A stretch of DNA of 64,000 bases from Flagellatimonas centrodinii (GCF_016918765.2 NZ_CP092104.1:2418001-2482000), one strand, 5' to 3'; shown: positions 1-9,448, counted from the stretch's first letter. Numbers and translations are program-made. Notes: generated from the letters alone by a model not told the origin.

Positions 1-1251
1 CTCGGCCAGATAGAGCCGCACGCTCAGCGGCGGCACGTCGTGTCGCAGGGCCTCCAGCAGGGCGCGCGCTTCGTCGGTCCGGCCCAGGCGGCCCATGACC
101 ACCGCGCGGCGGATGGCGGCGTCAAGGCCTGCGGGGCCGCGATTGACGCTGGCATAGAAGGCAAGCGCCTCTTCCCAGCGCGACTCGGACTCGGCCAGAC
201 GCCCCAGTTGCAGCGCGGCATCCTGCTTGCGATCGCTGTCAAGTAGCGGTGTCAGGCGCGCACGGGCGGTCTCGGTGTCACCCAGATTCAGTGCCAGCAT
301 GCCCAGCAGCAGCGCGGCTTCGGACTGCTCGGGCTGATCCGCCAGCACCTGTTCCAATTGCGCTCGTGCTGGCGTCAGCCGGTTGGCGTCGAGCAGAATC
401 CGGGCGAACGCCAGCCGCAGGTCGCTACGGGTTTCGGTCGGCTGATCGACCAGTTGGGCTTCGACCAGCTCGACGGCTTCGTCGATTCGCCCCTGTCGGA
501 CCCAGACGCCGGCCAGCAACAGGGCGTACTCGCGGGCCTCGGGAGCCAGTTCGCGCGCCTGCCGGGCGGCGGTCTCGGCCAGCGACAATCGTTCGAATTG
601 CAGTGCCAGCATGGCCATGGCGTAGTGGGCGCCAGGTTGCTGCGGGTAGTCGCGAAGCAACAGGTCGATCAGGCTGAGGGCGCGGTCCGAGCCGGCTGGC
701 GGCACCCGGGCCAGCAGCAGGCCGAGGTAGCGGAAGCCGTCGTCGATGCCGCCGGCATGTCCCTGCACGATGGCGCGCGCTTGCCGCAATGCCTGCTCGC
801 CGTCACCGTTGATCAGGCTGACCCGCAGGATGACCTCGCGCGGCTCCATCGCGGTGGGCTCCAGCCGCAGCCAATGACCGGCGGCTTCAAGCGCCAGATC
901 CTCATCGTTGGTGGCAAGCGCGAGTTGGGTGGCGCGGGTGGCCAGTTCGACGTCCGGCATCGATCGCAGGGCGGCGATGAAGGAGCGCGCGGCCACCTCC
1001 GGCTGGTCGCGGCGCAGGGCCAGCTCGCCGACCAGGACGTGGTACTGCGCCTCGGTCGACCGATTGATCGCCTGCGGACGCGGAGGTGGCGTGGGGCTCG
1101 GTAGCGGCTGCGTCACCGAGTCCTGACGTTGTTCCGCCTGCTGCCGTAGCGTTTCGGTGGTGGTGCGCTCGCTGGGGGTCACGGTCGCGCATGCGCTGGC
1201 GAGCGCCAGCGGCAGGGTCAGAAGCAAAAGGTGACGCGGGGCAAGAGACAT
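1..1251 (-). CDS. TPR-repeat lipoprotein, 3' end outside window
   Basis: An open frame runs from an ATG at 1251 down through base 1 without a stop, giving at least 417 residues. The N-terminus is a short hydrophobic signal ending in a lipobox (LASAC), so the protein is probably a lipoprotein. It continues with a Gln/Pro-rich linker and then repeated helical pairs typical of tetratricopeptide repeats, for example around the stretch with EAALLLGMLALNLGD. It is divergent from hemA, the position of the PA4667-type TPR gene in Pseudomonas. TPR lipoproteins of this kind are thought to be scaffolds, but the partner is unknown. An AGGAAG-like ribosome-binding site precedes the ATG. The C-terminus lies outside the window. 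Confidence 0.85.
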   Translation of the reverse strand, partial: MSLAPRHLLLLTLPLALASACATVTPSERTTTETLRQQAEQRQDSVTQPLPSPTPPPRPQAINRSTEAQYHVLVGELALRRDQPEVAARSFIAALRSMPDVELATRATQLALATNDEDLALEAAGHWLRLEPTAMEPREVILRVSLINGDGEQALRQARAIVQGHAGGIDDGFRYLGLLLARVPPAGSDRALSLIDLLLRDYPQQPGAHYAMAMLALQFERLSLAETAARQARELAPEAREYALLLAGVWVRQGRIDEAVELVEAQLVDQPTETRSDLRLAFARILLDANRLTPARAQLEQVLADQPEQSEAALLLGMLALNLGDTETARARLTPLLDSDRKQDAALQLGRLAESESRWEEALAFYASVNRGPAGLDAAIRRAVVMGRLGRTDEARALLEALRHDVPPLSVRLYLAE

Positions 1252-1425
1252 CCGGAACTTCCTGAAAATCAGGCGGGAAGCCTAGCGCAACTGGCCGTCT
1301 GAGGCATGAGCGGCGGCGTCATCGGGGCGGAAACCGCTCGGGCCCCGGTGGTGTCCGCTTGTGGCGCGGTGCGCTGTGACCGAAAATCGGCACATGGTCC
1401 CACCGGAAGCTGACCGGCCTGCCTT

Positions 1426-2691
1426 ATGGCGTTGATCACGCTCGGCCTGAGCCACCACACCACCCCGATCGCGCTGCGTGAGCGAATGGCCTTTGCCGAG
1501 GCTGATCTGCCCGAGGCGCTGGGGCGGTTGCGGGCGCTGGACGGGATCGACGAGGCCGCCATCCTGTCGACCTGCAACCGCACCGAGCTGTTTGCGGTGG
1601 CGGCGGCCGAGCATGAAGTGCGCCTGCTGGACTGGTGGCGACACGAGCGCGGGGCCGCGGATGCGCCGTTGGAGACGCACCTCTATTTTCATCGTGATCA
1701 GGGCTGTGTCACGCACACCCTCCGGGTCGCATCGGGGCTGGATTCAATGGTCCTCGGCGAGCCGCAGATTCTCGGTCAGATGAAACAGAGTTTTGCGCTG
1801 GCCAATGAGGTCGACAGTCTTGGGCCGGTGTTGTCACGGCTGTTCCAGCACGCGTTCGCGGTCGCCAAGCAAGTGCGCAGCCAGACCCAGATCGGCGCCC
1901 ACCCGGTGTCGGTAGCTTATGCCGCGATCCAGATGGCGCGGCGGATTTTCGACGACCTGCGGACGCAGACCGCGCTGTTGATCGGCGCCGGCGAGATGAT
2001 CACGCTGGTGGCCCGCTATCTCCAGCAGCAGGGGGTGCAGCGGATTATCGTGGCCAACCGCAGTCTCGAAAGGGCGCAGGCGCTGGCACGGGAGGTCGGG
2101 GGTCAGGCGATCGGCCTGGATGCGGTGGTCGGCGCACTGCCGAGCGCCGATCTGGTGGTGTCGTCCACCGCGGCCCGTGGCTTCATCATTGATGCGGCGA
2201 CCATGCGCCAGGCGGTCCGCAGCCGACGGCGCAAACCGGTGTTCATGATCGACCTGGCGGTACCACGCGATCTTGATCCGGCGATTGCCCGTCTCGAAGA
2301 CGTCTATCTCTACACCATCGATGATCTGCGCAATGTCATTGCCGAGAACATGAAGCTGCGCGAGGGCGCGGCATTGCAGGCGCAGGCCCTGATCGAGACC
2401 CAGTCGCAGGCGTTCTCGCGCTGGTTGGAGTCGCGCGATGCCGGCGACACCATTCGTGCCCTGCGACAGCAGGCGCGGACGCATCGCGACGAAGTGCTGG
2501 AGCGGGCACGGCGCAAACTGGCCTCGGGCGAGCCGGTGGAATCGGTCCTCGGCTTTGTCGCCGACACGCTCTCCAACAAGCTGTTGCACCCGCCGGTGTC
2601 CCGTCTGCGGCAGGCCGACGCGGTGGAGCAGGCGATGTTGCTCAATACGGTCAGGCGCCTGTTCGATCTCGACGACGAGGACGCCGGCTGA
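1426..2691 (+). CDS. hemA: Glutamyl-tRNA reductase
   Basis: HemA reduces glutamyl-tRNA(Glu) to glutamate-1-semialdehyde with NADPH, the first committed step of C5 haem biosynthesis. The 421-residue protein has the N-terminal catalytic signature STCNRTE with nucleophilic Cys50. A Rossmann NADPH-binding segment (LIGAGEM, near residue 190) and the C-terminal helical dimerization region follow. Length matches the family. It is the first gene of a hemA-prfA-prmC-moeB cluster, divergent from the TPR lipoprotein gene, with prfA 17 nt downstream. The ATG at 1426 lacks a strong ribosome-binding site but fits the conserved N-terminus. Confidence 0.98.
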   Translation: MALITLGLSHHTTPIALRERMAFAEADLPEALGRLRALDGIDEAAILSTCNRTELFAVAAAEHEVRLLDWWRHERGAADAPLETHLYFHRDQGCVTHTLRVASGLDSMVLGEPQILGQMKQSFALANEVDSLGPVLSRLFQHAFAVAKQVRSQTQIGAHPVSVAYAAIQMARRIFDDLRTQTALLIGAGEMITLVARYLQQQGVQRIIVANRSLERAQALAREVGGQAIGLDAVVGALPSADLVVSSTAARGFIIDAATMRQAVRSRRRKPVFMIDLAVPRDLDPAIARLEDVYLYTIDDLRNVIAENMKLREGAALQAQALIETQSQAFSRWLESRDAGDTIRALRQQARTHRDEVLERARRKLASGEPVESVLGFVADTLSNKLLHPPVSRLRQADAVEQAMLLNTVRRLFDLDDEDAG

Positions 2692-2708
2692 CGGTATCCT
2701 CCGCGCCC

Positions 2709-3794
2709 ATGAAAGCATCACTGGTGTCGAAGTTGCAGCAGCTCGTCGAACGGCGGGAGGAATTGGCGCGTGAGTTGGGTGACCCCGCCATCGCCGGCGA
2801 TGGCGAACGATTTCGCCGACTGTCACAGGAGTACGCACAGCTTGGCCCGGTGGCCGAGGCCTACAGTGGCTGGCAACATATCGGCGAGGAGCTGACCTCG
2901 CTGGCGTCGATGGCCGGGGAGTCCGACCCCGAGTTGCGCGCCATGGCCGAGGCCGAGCGGCCGCTGTTGGAAGCCCGTCTGGCCACCCTCGAGGCCGAGC
3001 TGCAGGGCTATCTGGTCCCGCGCGATCCGCTCGATGGGAGCAATGTTTTCCTTGAGATTCGCGCCGGCACCGGCGGCGACGAGGCAGCGATCTTCGCCGG
3101 TGACCTGTTCCGGATGTACAACAAGTTCGCCGAAGCCCGCGGTTGGCAGGTCGAGATGTTGTCGGCCAGCGAGGGCGAGCACGGCGGTTTCAAGGAAGTG
3201 ATTTCGAGGGTGATCGGCTTTGGCGCATTCTCACAACTCAAGTTCGAGAGTGGGGCCCATCGTGTGCAGCGGGTGCCCGAGACCGAGGCTCAGGGGCGTA
3301 TCCACACCTCGGCGGCGACGGTGGCCGTGTTGCCGGAGGTGGCGGAATCGCAGGTGGAGATCAACCCGGCCGACCTCCGCTTCGACACCTTTCGCAGCTC
3401 CGGCGCTGGCGGCCAGCATGTCAACAAGACGGAGTCGGCCATTCGCGTGACCCACATCCCCACCGGTGTGGTGGTGGAGTGTCAGGAAGAGCGCAGCCAG
3501 CACAAGAACCGGGCCAAGGCGCTGGCGTTGCTGGCGTCGCGGCTGGTGGATGCGCAGCGCACCCGCCAGGCGGCCGAGCGCGCCGCCACCCGCAAGAGCC
3601 TGGTCGGCAGCGGCGACCGCTCCGAGCGAATCCGCACCTACAACTTCCCGCAGGGTCGGGTCACCGACCACCGCATCAACCTGACGCTGTATCAGCTCGA
3701 TCGGGTGATGGAAGGCGATCTCGACCCGGTCATCAGTCCGCTGCTGGCCGAGCATCAGGCCGAGTTGCTGGCCGAGATCGGCGAGCGCGCATGA
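2709..3794 (+). CDS. prfA: Peptide chain release factor 1
   Basis: RF1 recognises UAA and UAG in the ribosomal A site and triggers peptidyl-tRNA hydrolysis. The 361-residue protein has the tripeptide anticodon PxT as PET at residues 190-192, which separates RF1 from RF2. The catalytic GGQ is at 234-236 within [14 protein letters not shown]. The GGQ glutamine is the substrate of PrmC, encoded immediately downstream with a 4-bp ATGA overlap. A TATCCT hexamer ends 8 nt before the start and might be an internal promoter, but this is weak. Confidence 0.98.
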   Translation: MKASLVSKLQQLVERREELARELGDPAIAGDGERFRRLSQEYAQLGPVAEAYSGWQHIGEELTSLASMAGESDPELRAMAEAERPLLEARLATLEAELQGYLVPRDPLDGSNVFLEIRAGTGGDEAAIFAGDLFRMYNKFAEARGWQVEMLSASEGEHGGFKEVISRVIGFGAFSQLKFESGAHRVQRVPETEAQGRIHTSAATVAVLPEVAESQVEINPADLRFDTFRSSGAGGQHVNKTESAIRVTHIPTGVVVECQEERSQHKNRAKALALLASRLVDAQRTRQAAERAATRKSLVGSGDRSERIRTYNFPQGRVTDHRINLTLYQLDRVMEGDLDPVISPLLAEHQAELLAEIGERA

Positions 3795-4633
3795 CCCTGG
3801 CGCAGGCGATCGCTGACGCATTGCCGCGGCTGGCGCCGGTCAGCGATGCGCCACGGCAGGATGCCGAGTTGCTGCTCGGCCGCCTGCTCGGGTTCTCGCG
3901 GGCGCAACTGTTTTCGCGGCTCGAGACGCCGATACCGCCCGCCACCGCTGCCGCGTTCGAGGTCGACCTGCAGCGGCGTGCCCGCGGGGAACCGGTTGCC
4001 TACATCCTCGGCGAATGGGGTTTCTGGACGCTGATCTTGAGTGTCAGTCCGGCCGTGCTGGTGCCCCGGCCTGAAACCGAGGTGCTGGTGGAATGGGCGC
4101 TGCAATGCCTGATGCCGCTGTCGACACCGCGGGTCGCCGACCTTGGCACCGGTAGTGGCGCCATTGCCCTGGCCCTCGCAAGTGAGCGATCTGACATCAG
4201 GATGACCGGCGTCGACCTCTGTGGCGATGCTCTGGCCGTGGCACGTGGCAATGGCGAGCGACTGCGGCTGCCGGTGCAGTGGGTCCAGGCAGACTTCGGC
4301 GAGTGGCTGGCGGCCGCCCCGGCACACGATCTGGTGGTCGGCAATCCGCCCTATATCGCGGCCCGCGATCCGCACCTGCCGGCCCTGCGGTTCGAGCCGG
4401 CAATGGCCCTGACCGACGGGCATGACGGCCTCAATGCACTGCGCGCCATCATTGCCGCCGCACCGGCGGCGCTGAAGCCGGGGGGCTGGCTGCTGTTGGA
4501 GCATGGCTACGATCAGGCCGAGCCGGTACAGAAGCTGTTGCGGGACGCCGGGTTCATCGATGTGGAGACGCGGCACGACCTCGGCGACCAGCCCCGGGCC
4601 AGTGGCGGCCGCTGGGCGGGGGCAGGCCGATGA
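3791..4633 (+). CDS. prmC: Release factor glutamine methyltransferase
   Basis: PrmC N5-methylates the glutamine of the GGQ motif in RF1 and RF2 using S-adenosylmethionine. The 280-residue protein has a helical N-terminal domain, the SAM-binding glycine-rich loop [11 protein letters not shown] (residues 117-127) and the diagnostic NPPY motif at 185-188 that binds the target glutamine amide. The same frame stays open far upstream inside prfA. The ATG at 3791, overlapping the prfA stop, gives the canonical N-terminus and family length. The next gene overlaps its stop by 4 bp, so translational coupling is likely. Confidence 0.97.
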   Translation: MTLAQAIADALPRLAPVSDAPRQDAELLLGRLLGFSRAQLFSRLETPIPPATAAAFEVDLQRRARGEPVAYILGEWGFWTLILSVSPAVLVPRPETEVLVEWALQCLMPLSTPRVADLGTGSGAIALALASERSDIRMTGVDLCGDALAVARGNGERLRLPVQWVQADFGEWLAAAPAHDLVVGNPPYIAARDPHLPALRFEPAMALTDGHDGLNALRAIIAAAPAALKPGGWLLLEHGYDQAEPVQKLLRDAGFIDVETRHDLGDQPRASGGRWAGAGR

Positions 4634-5355
4634 GCGACTTCAGTCGCTACAGCCGGCAGGTGGTGCTGCCTGAAGTGGGGGTCAACGGCCAAGCGATCCT
4701 TCGCGATTCCACGGTGCTGTTGGTGGGGTTGGGAGGGCTGGGCAGCCTCAGCGCGCTCTATCTTGCCGGCGCGGGCGTCGGCCGGCTGCTGCTGTGTGAC
4801 CCCGACCACGTCACCCTGTCCAACCTGCAGCGGCAGGTCATCTATCGCAGCGACGACCTCGGTCGCAACAAGGCGGAGGCAGCCGCTGCGCAGCTGCGTG
4901 CGCTCAACCCCGAGGTCGAGACCGAGGTGATCGCGGCAGACACCTGGCCGACACGCCTGGCCGACGTCGACCTGGTCCTCGACGGAAGCGACAATTTCCC
5001 CACCCGCTTTGCCACCAATGCCGCCTGTGTTCAGGCGCGGGTGCCGCTGGCGTTTGCGGCGGCGATCCGCTTCGAGGGACAGCTGGGCCTGATTGATCCC
5101 GCACGCCGCGGTGGCTGCTACGCCTGTCTCTATCCGGAAACCGGGACGGCCGCCGAGCGCTGCGAAGACGCCGGCATCCTCGGTCCGGTGGTCGGCACCA
5201 TGGCGGCCCAGCAAGCGCTACTGGCATTGCGACGGTTGCTGGGGCTCGCCGACGACGCCGGAACCCTGCACACTTGGTGTGCCCGAACCCTGCAATGGCG
5301 CGCCCACTCGCTGCCGCGCGACCCCGACTGCTCCAGCTGTGCGACCCCACCATGA
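4630..5355 (+). CDS. moeB: MoeB/ThiF-family E1-like adenylyltransferase
   Basis: This 241-residue protein has the E1-like fold that adenylates the C-terminal Gly-Gly of ubiquitin-like sulfur carriers (MoaD or ThiS). Visible features are the nucleotide-binding loop VGLGGLGS, the conserved Asp in LVLDGSDNFPTR, and two CxxC pairs for structural zinc (CYAC and CSSC near the C-terminus). The conserved cysteine loop reads RCEDAGILGPVVG. No rhodanese domain is fused. It overlaps prmC and the downstream JAMM-like gene by 4 bp each. Sequence alone does not decide between molybdopterin and thiamine service, so moeB is the positional name by analogy with the Pseudomonas hemA cluster. Confidence 0.88.
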   Translation: MSDFSRYSRQVVLPEVGVNGQAILRDSTVLLVGLGGLGSLSALYLAGAGVGRLLLCDPDHVTLSNLQRQVIYRSDDLGRNKAEAAAAQLRALNPEVETEVIAADTWPTRLADVDLVLDGSDNFPTRFATNAACVQARVPLAFAAAIRFEGQLGLIDPARRGGCYACLYPETGTAAERCEDAGILGPVVGTMAAQQALLALRRLLGLADDAGTLHTWCARTLQWRAHSLPRDPDCSSCATPP

Positions 5356-5693
5356 ACGACGACCTGATCCTGCCCCGCCGCCTGGCCATTACCCTGCTGC
5401 ACGCGGCACAGCTGGCACAACCGGCTGCCGTCCGCGGTGTGGTGCTGGCGCACCAGGGCCAGCCGGCAACGTGGCGGGAGGGTGAGCCGCCCGAAGGCGT
5501 CACCCCCTGGGCTCGGCTGTGGTCGGTGCCGACCGCGCCCGCAGTGCCCACCGCCGCCGAGATTGCCGATGGCGGGCTGCATCTGGTGATCTCCCTGAAC
5601 ATCAAGGGCGTGCTGGAGATGCGCGCCTGGCAGCTACTGCAGGGGCAGCCGGTGGAGCGTCGCTTGAAGGTGCGCGACCCGGATGATCACTGA
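5352..5693 (+). CDS. Degenerate JAMM (Mov34/MPN) domain protein
   Basis: A 113-residue protein starting at an ATG overlapping the moeB stop. It aligns by eye with bacterial JAMM metalloprotease domains such as those that trim sulfur carriers beside ThiF-type E1 enzymes. The H-x-H-x(10)-D zinc motif is represented by WSVPTAPAVPTAAE, with spacing exactly kept but H to W, H to V and D to E. The upstream catalytic Glu region (usually P-x-E-x-C-G) reads PAAVRG. The following strand and C-terminus (LVISLNIKGVLEMRAWQL) keep the family pattern. It is inferred to be a catalytically inactive JAMM relative. Linkage to the E1 gene suggests a binding or regulatory role in sulfur-carrier chemistry. Confidence 0.6.
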   Translation: MNDDLILPRRLAITLLHAAQLAQPAAVRGVVLAHQGQPATWREGEPPEGVTPWARLWSVPTAPAVPTAAEIADGGLHLVISLNIKGVLEMRAWQLLQGQPVERRLKVRDPDDH

Positions 5694-5747
5694 CCTGCCC
5701 GGGCCTGATTCCCGATTCCTCGGGGCTGCCGCCCGTCTTCCGCGGGC

Positions 5748-5772
5748 TCAGAAGCGTCACGGGCGCTTCTGA
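5748..5772 (+). terminator. Perfect 9-bp inverted repeat after the hemA-moeB cluster
   Basis: TCAGAAGCG and CGCTTCTGA form a perfect 9-bp stem around a 7-nt loop, 55 nt after the JAMM-like gene. No T-tract follows, so this is at best a weak or Rho-assisted terminator. It separates the cluster from proS. Confidence 0.4.
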
Positions 5773-5792
5773 TAGCGTGCCCGCTACAAACT

Positions 5793-5818
5793 CCCGATTC
5801 CCGATTCCCGATTCCCGA
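5793..5818. repeat. Heptamer tandem repeat (CCCGATT)n before proS
   Basis: Three exact CCCGATT units (5793-5813) plus a partial fourth end 8 nt before the proS start. A related pair (CCTGATT, CCCGATT) lies at 5704-5717, on the other side of the 5748-5772 hairpin. Such short intergenic heptamers are not coding. Their role is unknown. Confidence 0.75.
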
Positions 5819-5825
5819 GCCCCCA

Positions 5826-7526
5826 ATGCGCCTGTCCCGTTTCCCGCTTGCAACCGCCAAAGAAACTCCGGCCGATGCCGAGGTCGTGTCACACCAGTTG
5901 ATGCAGCGTGCCGGCTACATCCGCAAGCTCGGCAGTGGCCTCTACACCTGGATGCCGATCGGGCTGCGGGTGCTGCGCAATATCGAGCGGATCGTGCGCG
6001 AGGAAATGAATCGCGCCGGCGCGGTGGAGTTGTTGATGCCGTCGATCCAGCCGGCCGAGCTGTGGCAGCAGTCCGGCCGTTGGACCCAGATGGGCGCCGA
6101 GATGCTGCGGATGCAGGATCGTCATGGCAACGACTTCTGTTACGGGCCGACCCACGAAGAGGTGATCGTCCATCACGTCAAGCAGGATGTGCGTTCCTAC
6201 AAACAGTTACCGGTCAACTACTACCAGGTCCAGACCAAGTTCCGTGACGAGCGCCGCCCCCGTTTCGGGGTGATGCGTGCCCGCGAATTCCTGATGAAGG
6301 ATGCCTACTCCTTCGACACTGACGAGGCCGGGCTGGTGGCGGCCTACGGTCGGATGCGGGAGGCCTATATCCGGATTTTCGACCGTCTGGGGATCGACTA
6401 CCGAATCGTCCAGGCGGATGCGGGCAACATCGGCGGCAACCAGTCGGAGGAGTTCCACGTGCTGGCGGGCTCCGGTGAAGATCTGCTGGCGGTCTCCGAC
6501 AGCGGGCCCTACGCCGCCAATGTCGAGGCGGCGGTCTGTGCCGCGCCGGGGCCTCGGGTCGCAGCGACCCGGTCACTCACCGATGTCGCCACGCCTGGCC
6601 AGAGAACCTGCGAGCAGGTCGCCACCTTCCTCAAGGTGCCGCTGAGCGGCAAGGTCAAGCTGCTGGTGGTGCGCACCGCTGAGGGTGTGCTGCGGGCGCT
6701 GGCGCTTCGCGGCGATCATCAGCTCAACGAGGTGAAAGCGGCGCGTCACCCGGCCATCGGCGCTGGCTTCACGCTGGCCGACCCGGACGAGGTCGCGACG
6801 CTGTTTGGCTGTGAAGTCGGGTACCTCGGACCGGTGAACTGCCCACTGCCGGTGATCGCCGATCACGCCGCGGCGGCGGTGGCTGATTTCGTCTGCGGTG
6901 CCAACCGCAAGGACTTTCACCTGCAGGGGGTCAACTGGGGGCGTGACTGTCCCGAACCGGAAACGGCTGACCTGCGCAATGTGGTGGAGGGTGACCCGAG
7001 TCCCGACGGGGTCGGTCAGATCCGCTTCTATCGGGGGATCGAGGGCGGCCACATCTTTCAGCTCGGCCGCAAGTACACCGAGGCGATGGGCCTGACCGTA
7101 CTCGACGAGCAGGGCCAGGCGCTGGTGCCCTGGATGGGGTGTTACGGCATCGGCGTGTCACGGTTGGCTGCCGCCATCATCGAGCAACGGCATGACGAGC
7201 GCGGCATGATCTGGCCACTGTCGGTGGCGCCGTTCCCCCTGATCATCTGTCCGATCGGCCTCGATAAGTCGGAGGCGGTGAAGACCGCGGCCGAGAGTCT
7301 TTACAGCGGCTTGCAGGCGGCGGGGGTTGATGTCCTCATCGATGACCGCGGCCTGCGGCCGGGCGGCATGTTTGCCGATGCCGAGCTGGTCGGGATTCCG
7401 CTGCGGGTGACCATCGGTGACAAGGCGCTGGCCGACAACCAGTTCGAGTTCAAGCGCCGGGACGCTGCCGATGCCGAACGCATTCCGGCCACCGTGGACG
7501 CCGTGCTGGCGCAGTTCCGGGGCTGA
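5826..7526 (+). CDS. proS: Prolyl-tRNA synthetase
   Basis: A class II aminoacyl-tRNA synthetase charging tRNA-Pro. The 566-residue length and the insertion between class II motifs 2 and 3 (roughly residues 220-400) match the bacterial type with a cis-editing INS domain that clears Ala-tRNA-Pro. Motif 2 is seen in the FRDERRPRFGVMRAREF region. Motif 3 is near GCYGIGVSRL, followed by the C-terminal anticodon-binding domain. The ATG at 5826 gives the canonical N-terminus MRLSRF. A TACAAA hexamer near 5785 is a possible -10. The stop is 2 nt from the next gene. Confidence 0.98.
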   Translation: MRLSRFPLATAKETPADAEVVSHQLMQRAGYIRKLGSGLYTWMPIGLRVLRNIERIVREEMNRAGAVELLMPSIQPAELWQQSGRWTQMGAEMLRMQDRHGNDFCYGPTHEEVIVHHVKQDVRSYKQLPVNYYQVQTKFRDERRPRFGVMRAREFLMKDAYSFDTDEAGLVAAYGRMREAYIRIFDRLGIDYRIVQADAGNIGGNQSEEFHVLAGSGEDLLAVSDSGPYAANVEAAVCAAPGPRVAATRSLTDVATPGQRTCEQVATFLKVPLSGKVKLLVVRTAEGVLRALALRGDHQLNEVKAARHPAIGAGFTLADPDEVATLFGCEVGYLGPVNCPLPVIADHAAAAVADFVCGANRKDFHLQGVNWGRDCPEPETADLRNVVEGDPSPDGVGQIRFYRGIEGGHIFQLGRKYTEAMGLTVLDEQGQALVPWMGCYGIGVSRLAAAIIEQRHDERGMIWPLSVAPFPLIICPIGLDKSEAVKTAAESLYSGLQAAGVDVLIDDRGLRPGGMFADAELVGIPLRVTIGDKALADNQFEFKRRDAADAERIPATVDAVLAQFRG

Positions 7527-7528
7527 AT

Positions 7529-8122
7529 ATGAGGCGGCGTTGGCTGCGGACTGTGGGCCTGACCGTGTGGGGGCTGATGTTGGCGCCTGCGCTGCACGCC
7601 CAGCCGCTGCCGGCGCCAACGCCGGATCCCGATCCAGCACTGCGTGTGGCGCTGATGGCGGCGGTCACCGAGGCCGACAGCTTTCCGCACCGTTTCGATG
7701 CCGAGGTGTGGCTGCTCGACATGTCGGTCCGGCTGCAGCGGTACCTGCCGGACGACGCCGAGCGCTTCGAGTTTCTGCGCCTGGTGCATGCGGAGGCGCG
7801 CCGCGCCCGACTGTCACCGGAGCTGGTGCTGGCGGTGATCGACGTCGAATCACGCTTTGACCGCTACGCGATCTCCCATGCCGGTGCGCTGGGGTTGATG
7901 CAGGTGATGCCGTTCTGGCTCAAGGAGCTGGGGCGCCCGGACGACAACCTGTTCAATGTGCAAACCAACCTGCGCTACGGCTGCACCATCCTCAGGCATT
8001 ACCTGGACCGGGAAAAAGGCAATTTGCTGCCGGCGCTGGCGCGTTACAACGGTAGCTATGGGCGGCCCCAGTACCCGGCATTGGTGACCCGCGCACTGTC
8101 GGCGCGCTGGACGGTCCGCTGA
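7529..8122 (+). CDS. Exported lytic transglycosylase, SLT domain
   Basis: A 197-residue protein with a Sec signal peptide (about residues 1-24, cleavage after LHA) and a C-terminal SLT-type domain that cleaves peptidoglycan between MurNAc and GlcNAc. The catalytic glutamate is Glu107 in VIDVESRFD. The GLMQVMP motif (residues 122-128) and the ARYNGSYG segment are typical. It starts 2 nt after proS and is probably co-transcribed with it. It is small for the family and lacks accessory domains. Confidence 0.9.
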   Translation: MRRRWLRTVGLTVWGLMLAPALHAQPLPAPTPDPDPALRVALMAAVTEADSFPHRFDAEVWLLDMSVRLQRYLPDDAERFEFLRLVHAEARRARLSPELVLAVIDVESRFDRYAISHAGALGLMQVMPFWLKELGRPDDNLFNVQTNLRYGCTILRHYLDREKGNLLPALARYNGSYGRPQYPALVTRALSARWTVR

Positions 8123-8140
8123 GCCGCTGTCGCGACGCCC

Positions 8141-8755
8141 TCAGGGCGTGGCGCCGGTGCGCAGGGTGCTGCCGATGACCTGACGGTTGTCGATGGCGAG
8201 GTCGACAATCCGCCCCTCGCGCGGGCTCACCGCACAGAACACCATGGTCGGTACCGGCGTACCGGTGGTGGTGGCCATCTGAACCAACGCCGAATTGGCA
8301 TTCCAGGCGAAGACGAAGTCCTCGCCATCGTTGATGTTTCGTACGTCGGGCACCACGGTGGCTTCGGGCACGGCGGCCTGCGCCAGAATGGTTTCGCGGC
8401 AGAGTGCCAGTGCATCCGCAGCGGTTTTCGGCCCGCGCGGCCACAGCAGGACCGCCAGCACAACTGCCAGCAACGCGGCTGCGCCCAGGACCATCAGCGG
8501 CAATCGTCGGGTGCGGTCCGGCGTTGGCGCGGCGGCCGTCGGCGAGGGCGGGACCGGCACCTCCTGGGTCTGCCCGCGACTGCGTTCCGCCACCAGCGCG
8601 CGTGCGCGCGCCTCTGCCGCTTCGAGATAGGCCGTGCCGCACGCGGGGCAGTTCAGCGGGGCGCTGTCGGGCGCTCGCCATTCCGCCACGTCGCCACAGG
8701 CCAGGCAGCGCCGGGTATGCGCCGCGCCTTGGGCATCGGGTGCCGAATCGTTCAT
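8141..8755 (-). CDS. Zinc-ribbon single-pass membrane protein of unknown function
   Basis: A 204-residue protein. It has an N-terminal zinc ribbon with two CxxC pairs (CLACG and CPACG, residues about 18-40), a Pro/Ala-rich linker and one transmembrane helix near residues 88-106. A C-terminal domain of about 95 residues follows, likely periplasmic, with one cysteine in CRETI and another in FCAVS. No function is recognised. The predicted topology puts the ribbon in the cytoplasm. A strong GGGGGAG ribosome-binding site precedes the ATG at 8755. It is convergent with the transglycosylase and divergent from msrB. Confidence 0.7.
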   Translation of the reverse strand: MNDSAPDAQGAAHTRRCLACGDVAEWRAPDSAPLNCPACGTAYLEAAEARARALVAERSRGQTQEVPVPPSPTAAAPTPDRTRRLPLMVLGAAALLAVVLAVLLWPRGPKTAADALALCRETILAQAAVPEATVVPDVRNINDGEDFVFAWNANSALVQMATTTGTPVPTMVFCAVSPREGRIVDLAIDNRQVIGSTLRTGATP

Positions 8756-8944
8756 GGTGCTCCCCCAGAGAAGCTTTTTCGTTGTGGACTGCTGCGGCGG
8801 TTATCGCCGAGTCATTGCCATCCGTCAACATTTGGTCAGATTGCCAGGCCCCGGCGCCTCGGGACTGAACCGCGGACGATCTGGGGCAGGCGCGGGAACC
8901 CGATTGCGGTAGCGTGGGTCCCCATAGCCTGATCGAGAACCCCG

Positions 8945-9448
8945 ATGACCCTGAATCGACGTGACCTGTTGACGACGCTGATGGCTGTTGGCGGCCTGGT
9001 GCTGACGGGGTGCGCCCGGGCGGCCGAGCGAGCGCCGCTCGGCAAGCCGCTGGCCCAGTGGCGCCAGCGGTTGTCACCCGAGGCCTTTGCCGTGCTGTTC
9101 GAAGACGATACCGAGCGCCCCGGCAGCAGCCCGCTCAATGGTGAGAAGCGCCCCGGAACGTACGTCTGTGCGGCCTGCTTTCAGCCGTTGTTCGATGCCG
9201 CCCACAAGTACGAAAGTGGTACGGGCTGGCCCAGCTTCTGGCAGCCGATCGCGGCGGCGGCTATCGGCACCCGACGGGACTACCTGTTGCTGGTGCCGCG
9301 AACCGAATATCACTGCAGCCGCTGCGGCGGGCATCAGGGCCATGTGTTTGAGGACGGGCCGGAACCCACCGGTCTGCGCTATTGCAACAACGGCGTTGCC
9401 CTCCGCTTCATCCCGGCGGATGAGGCCCTTCCCGAGTTGGTGAGCTGA
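8945..9448 (+). CDS. msrB: Peptide-methionine (R)-S-oxide reductase, exported
   Basis: MsrB reduces the R epimer of methionine sulfoxide in proteins. The 167-residue protein has the catalytic RYCNN motif (Cys147) and zinc-binding pairs Cys75/Cys78 and Cys124/Cys127. The N-terminus carries twin arginines (NRRDLL), a hydrophobic stretch and an LTGC lipobox, which predicts a Tat-type lipoprotein signal. The enzyme would therefore work in the envelope. It is followed by msrA with a 1-bp TGATG overlap, so the two form a unit repairing both sulfoxide epimers. Confidence 0.95.
   Translation: MTLNRRDLLTTLMAVGGLVLTGCARAAERAPLGKPLAQWRQRLSPEAFAVLFEDDTERPGSSPLNGEKRPGTYVCAACFQPLFDAAHKYESGTGWPSFWQPIAAAAIGTRRDYLLLVPRTEYHCSRCGGHQGHVFEDGPEPTGLRYCNNGVALRFIPADEALPELVS

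Noticed and set aside
2695-2708. Leaderless promoter for prfA (TATCCT)
   Set aside because: Distance to the ATG is 8 nt rather than 6 and the gene is probably co-transcribed with hemA.
3143-3790. N-terminal extension of prmC inside prfA
   Set aside because: Open frame only because of high GC. PrmC length and N-terminus fit the ATG at 3791.
5793-5818. Transposon end or attachment site
   Set aside because: Short heptamers with no inverted terminal repeats, target duplication or transposase nearby.
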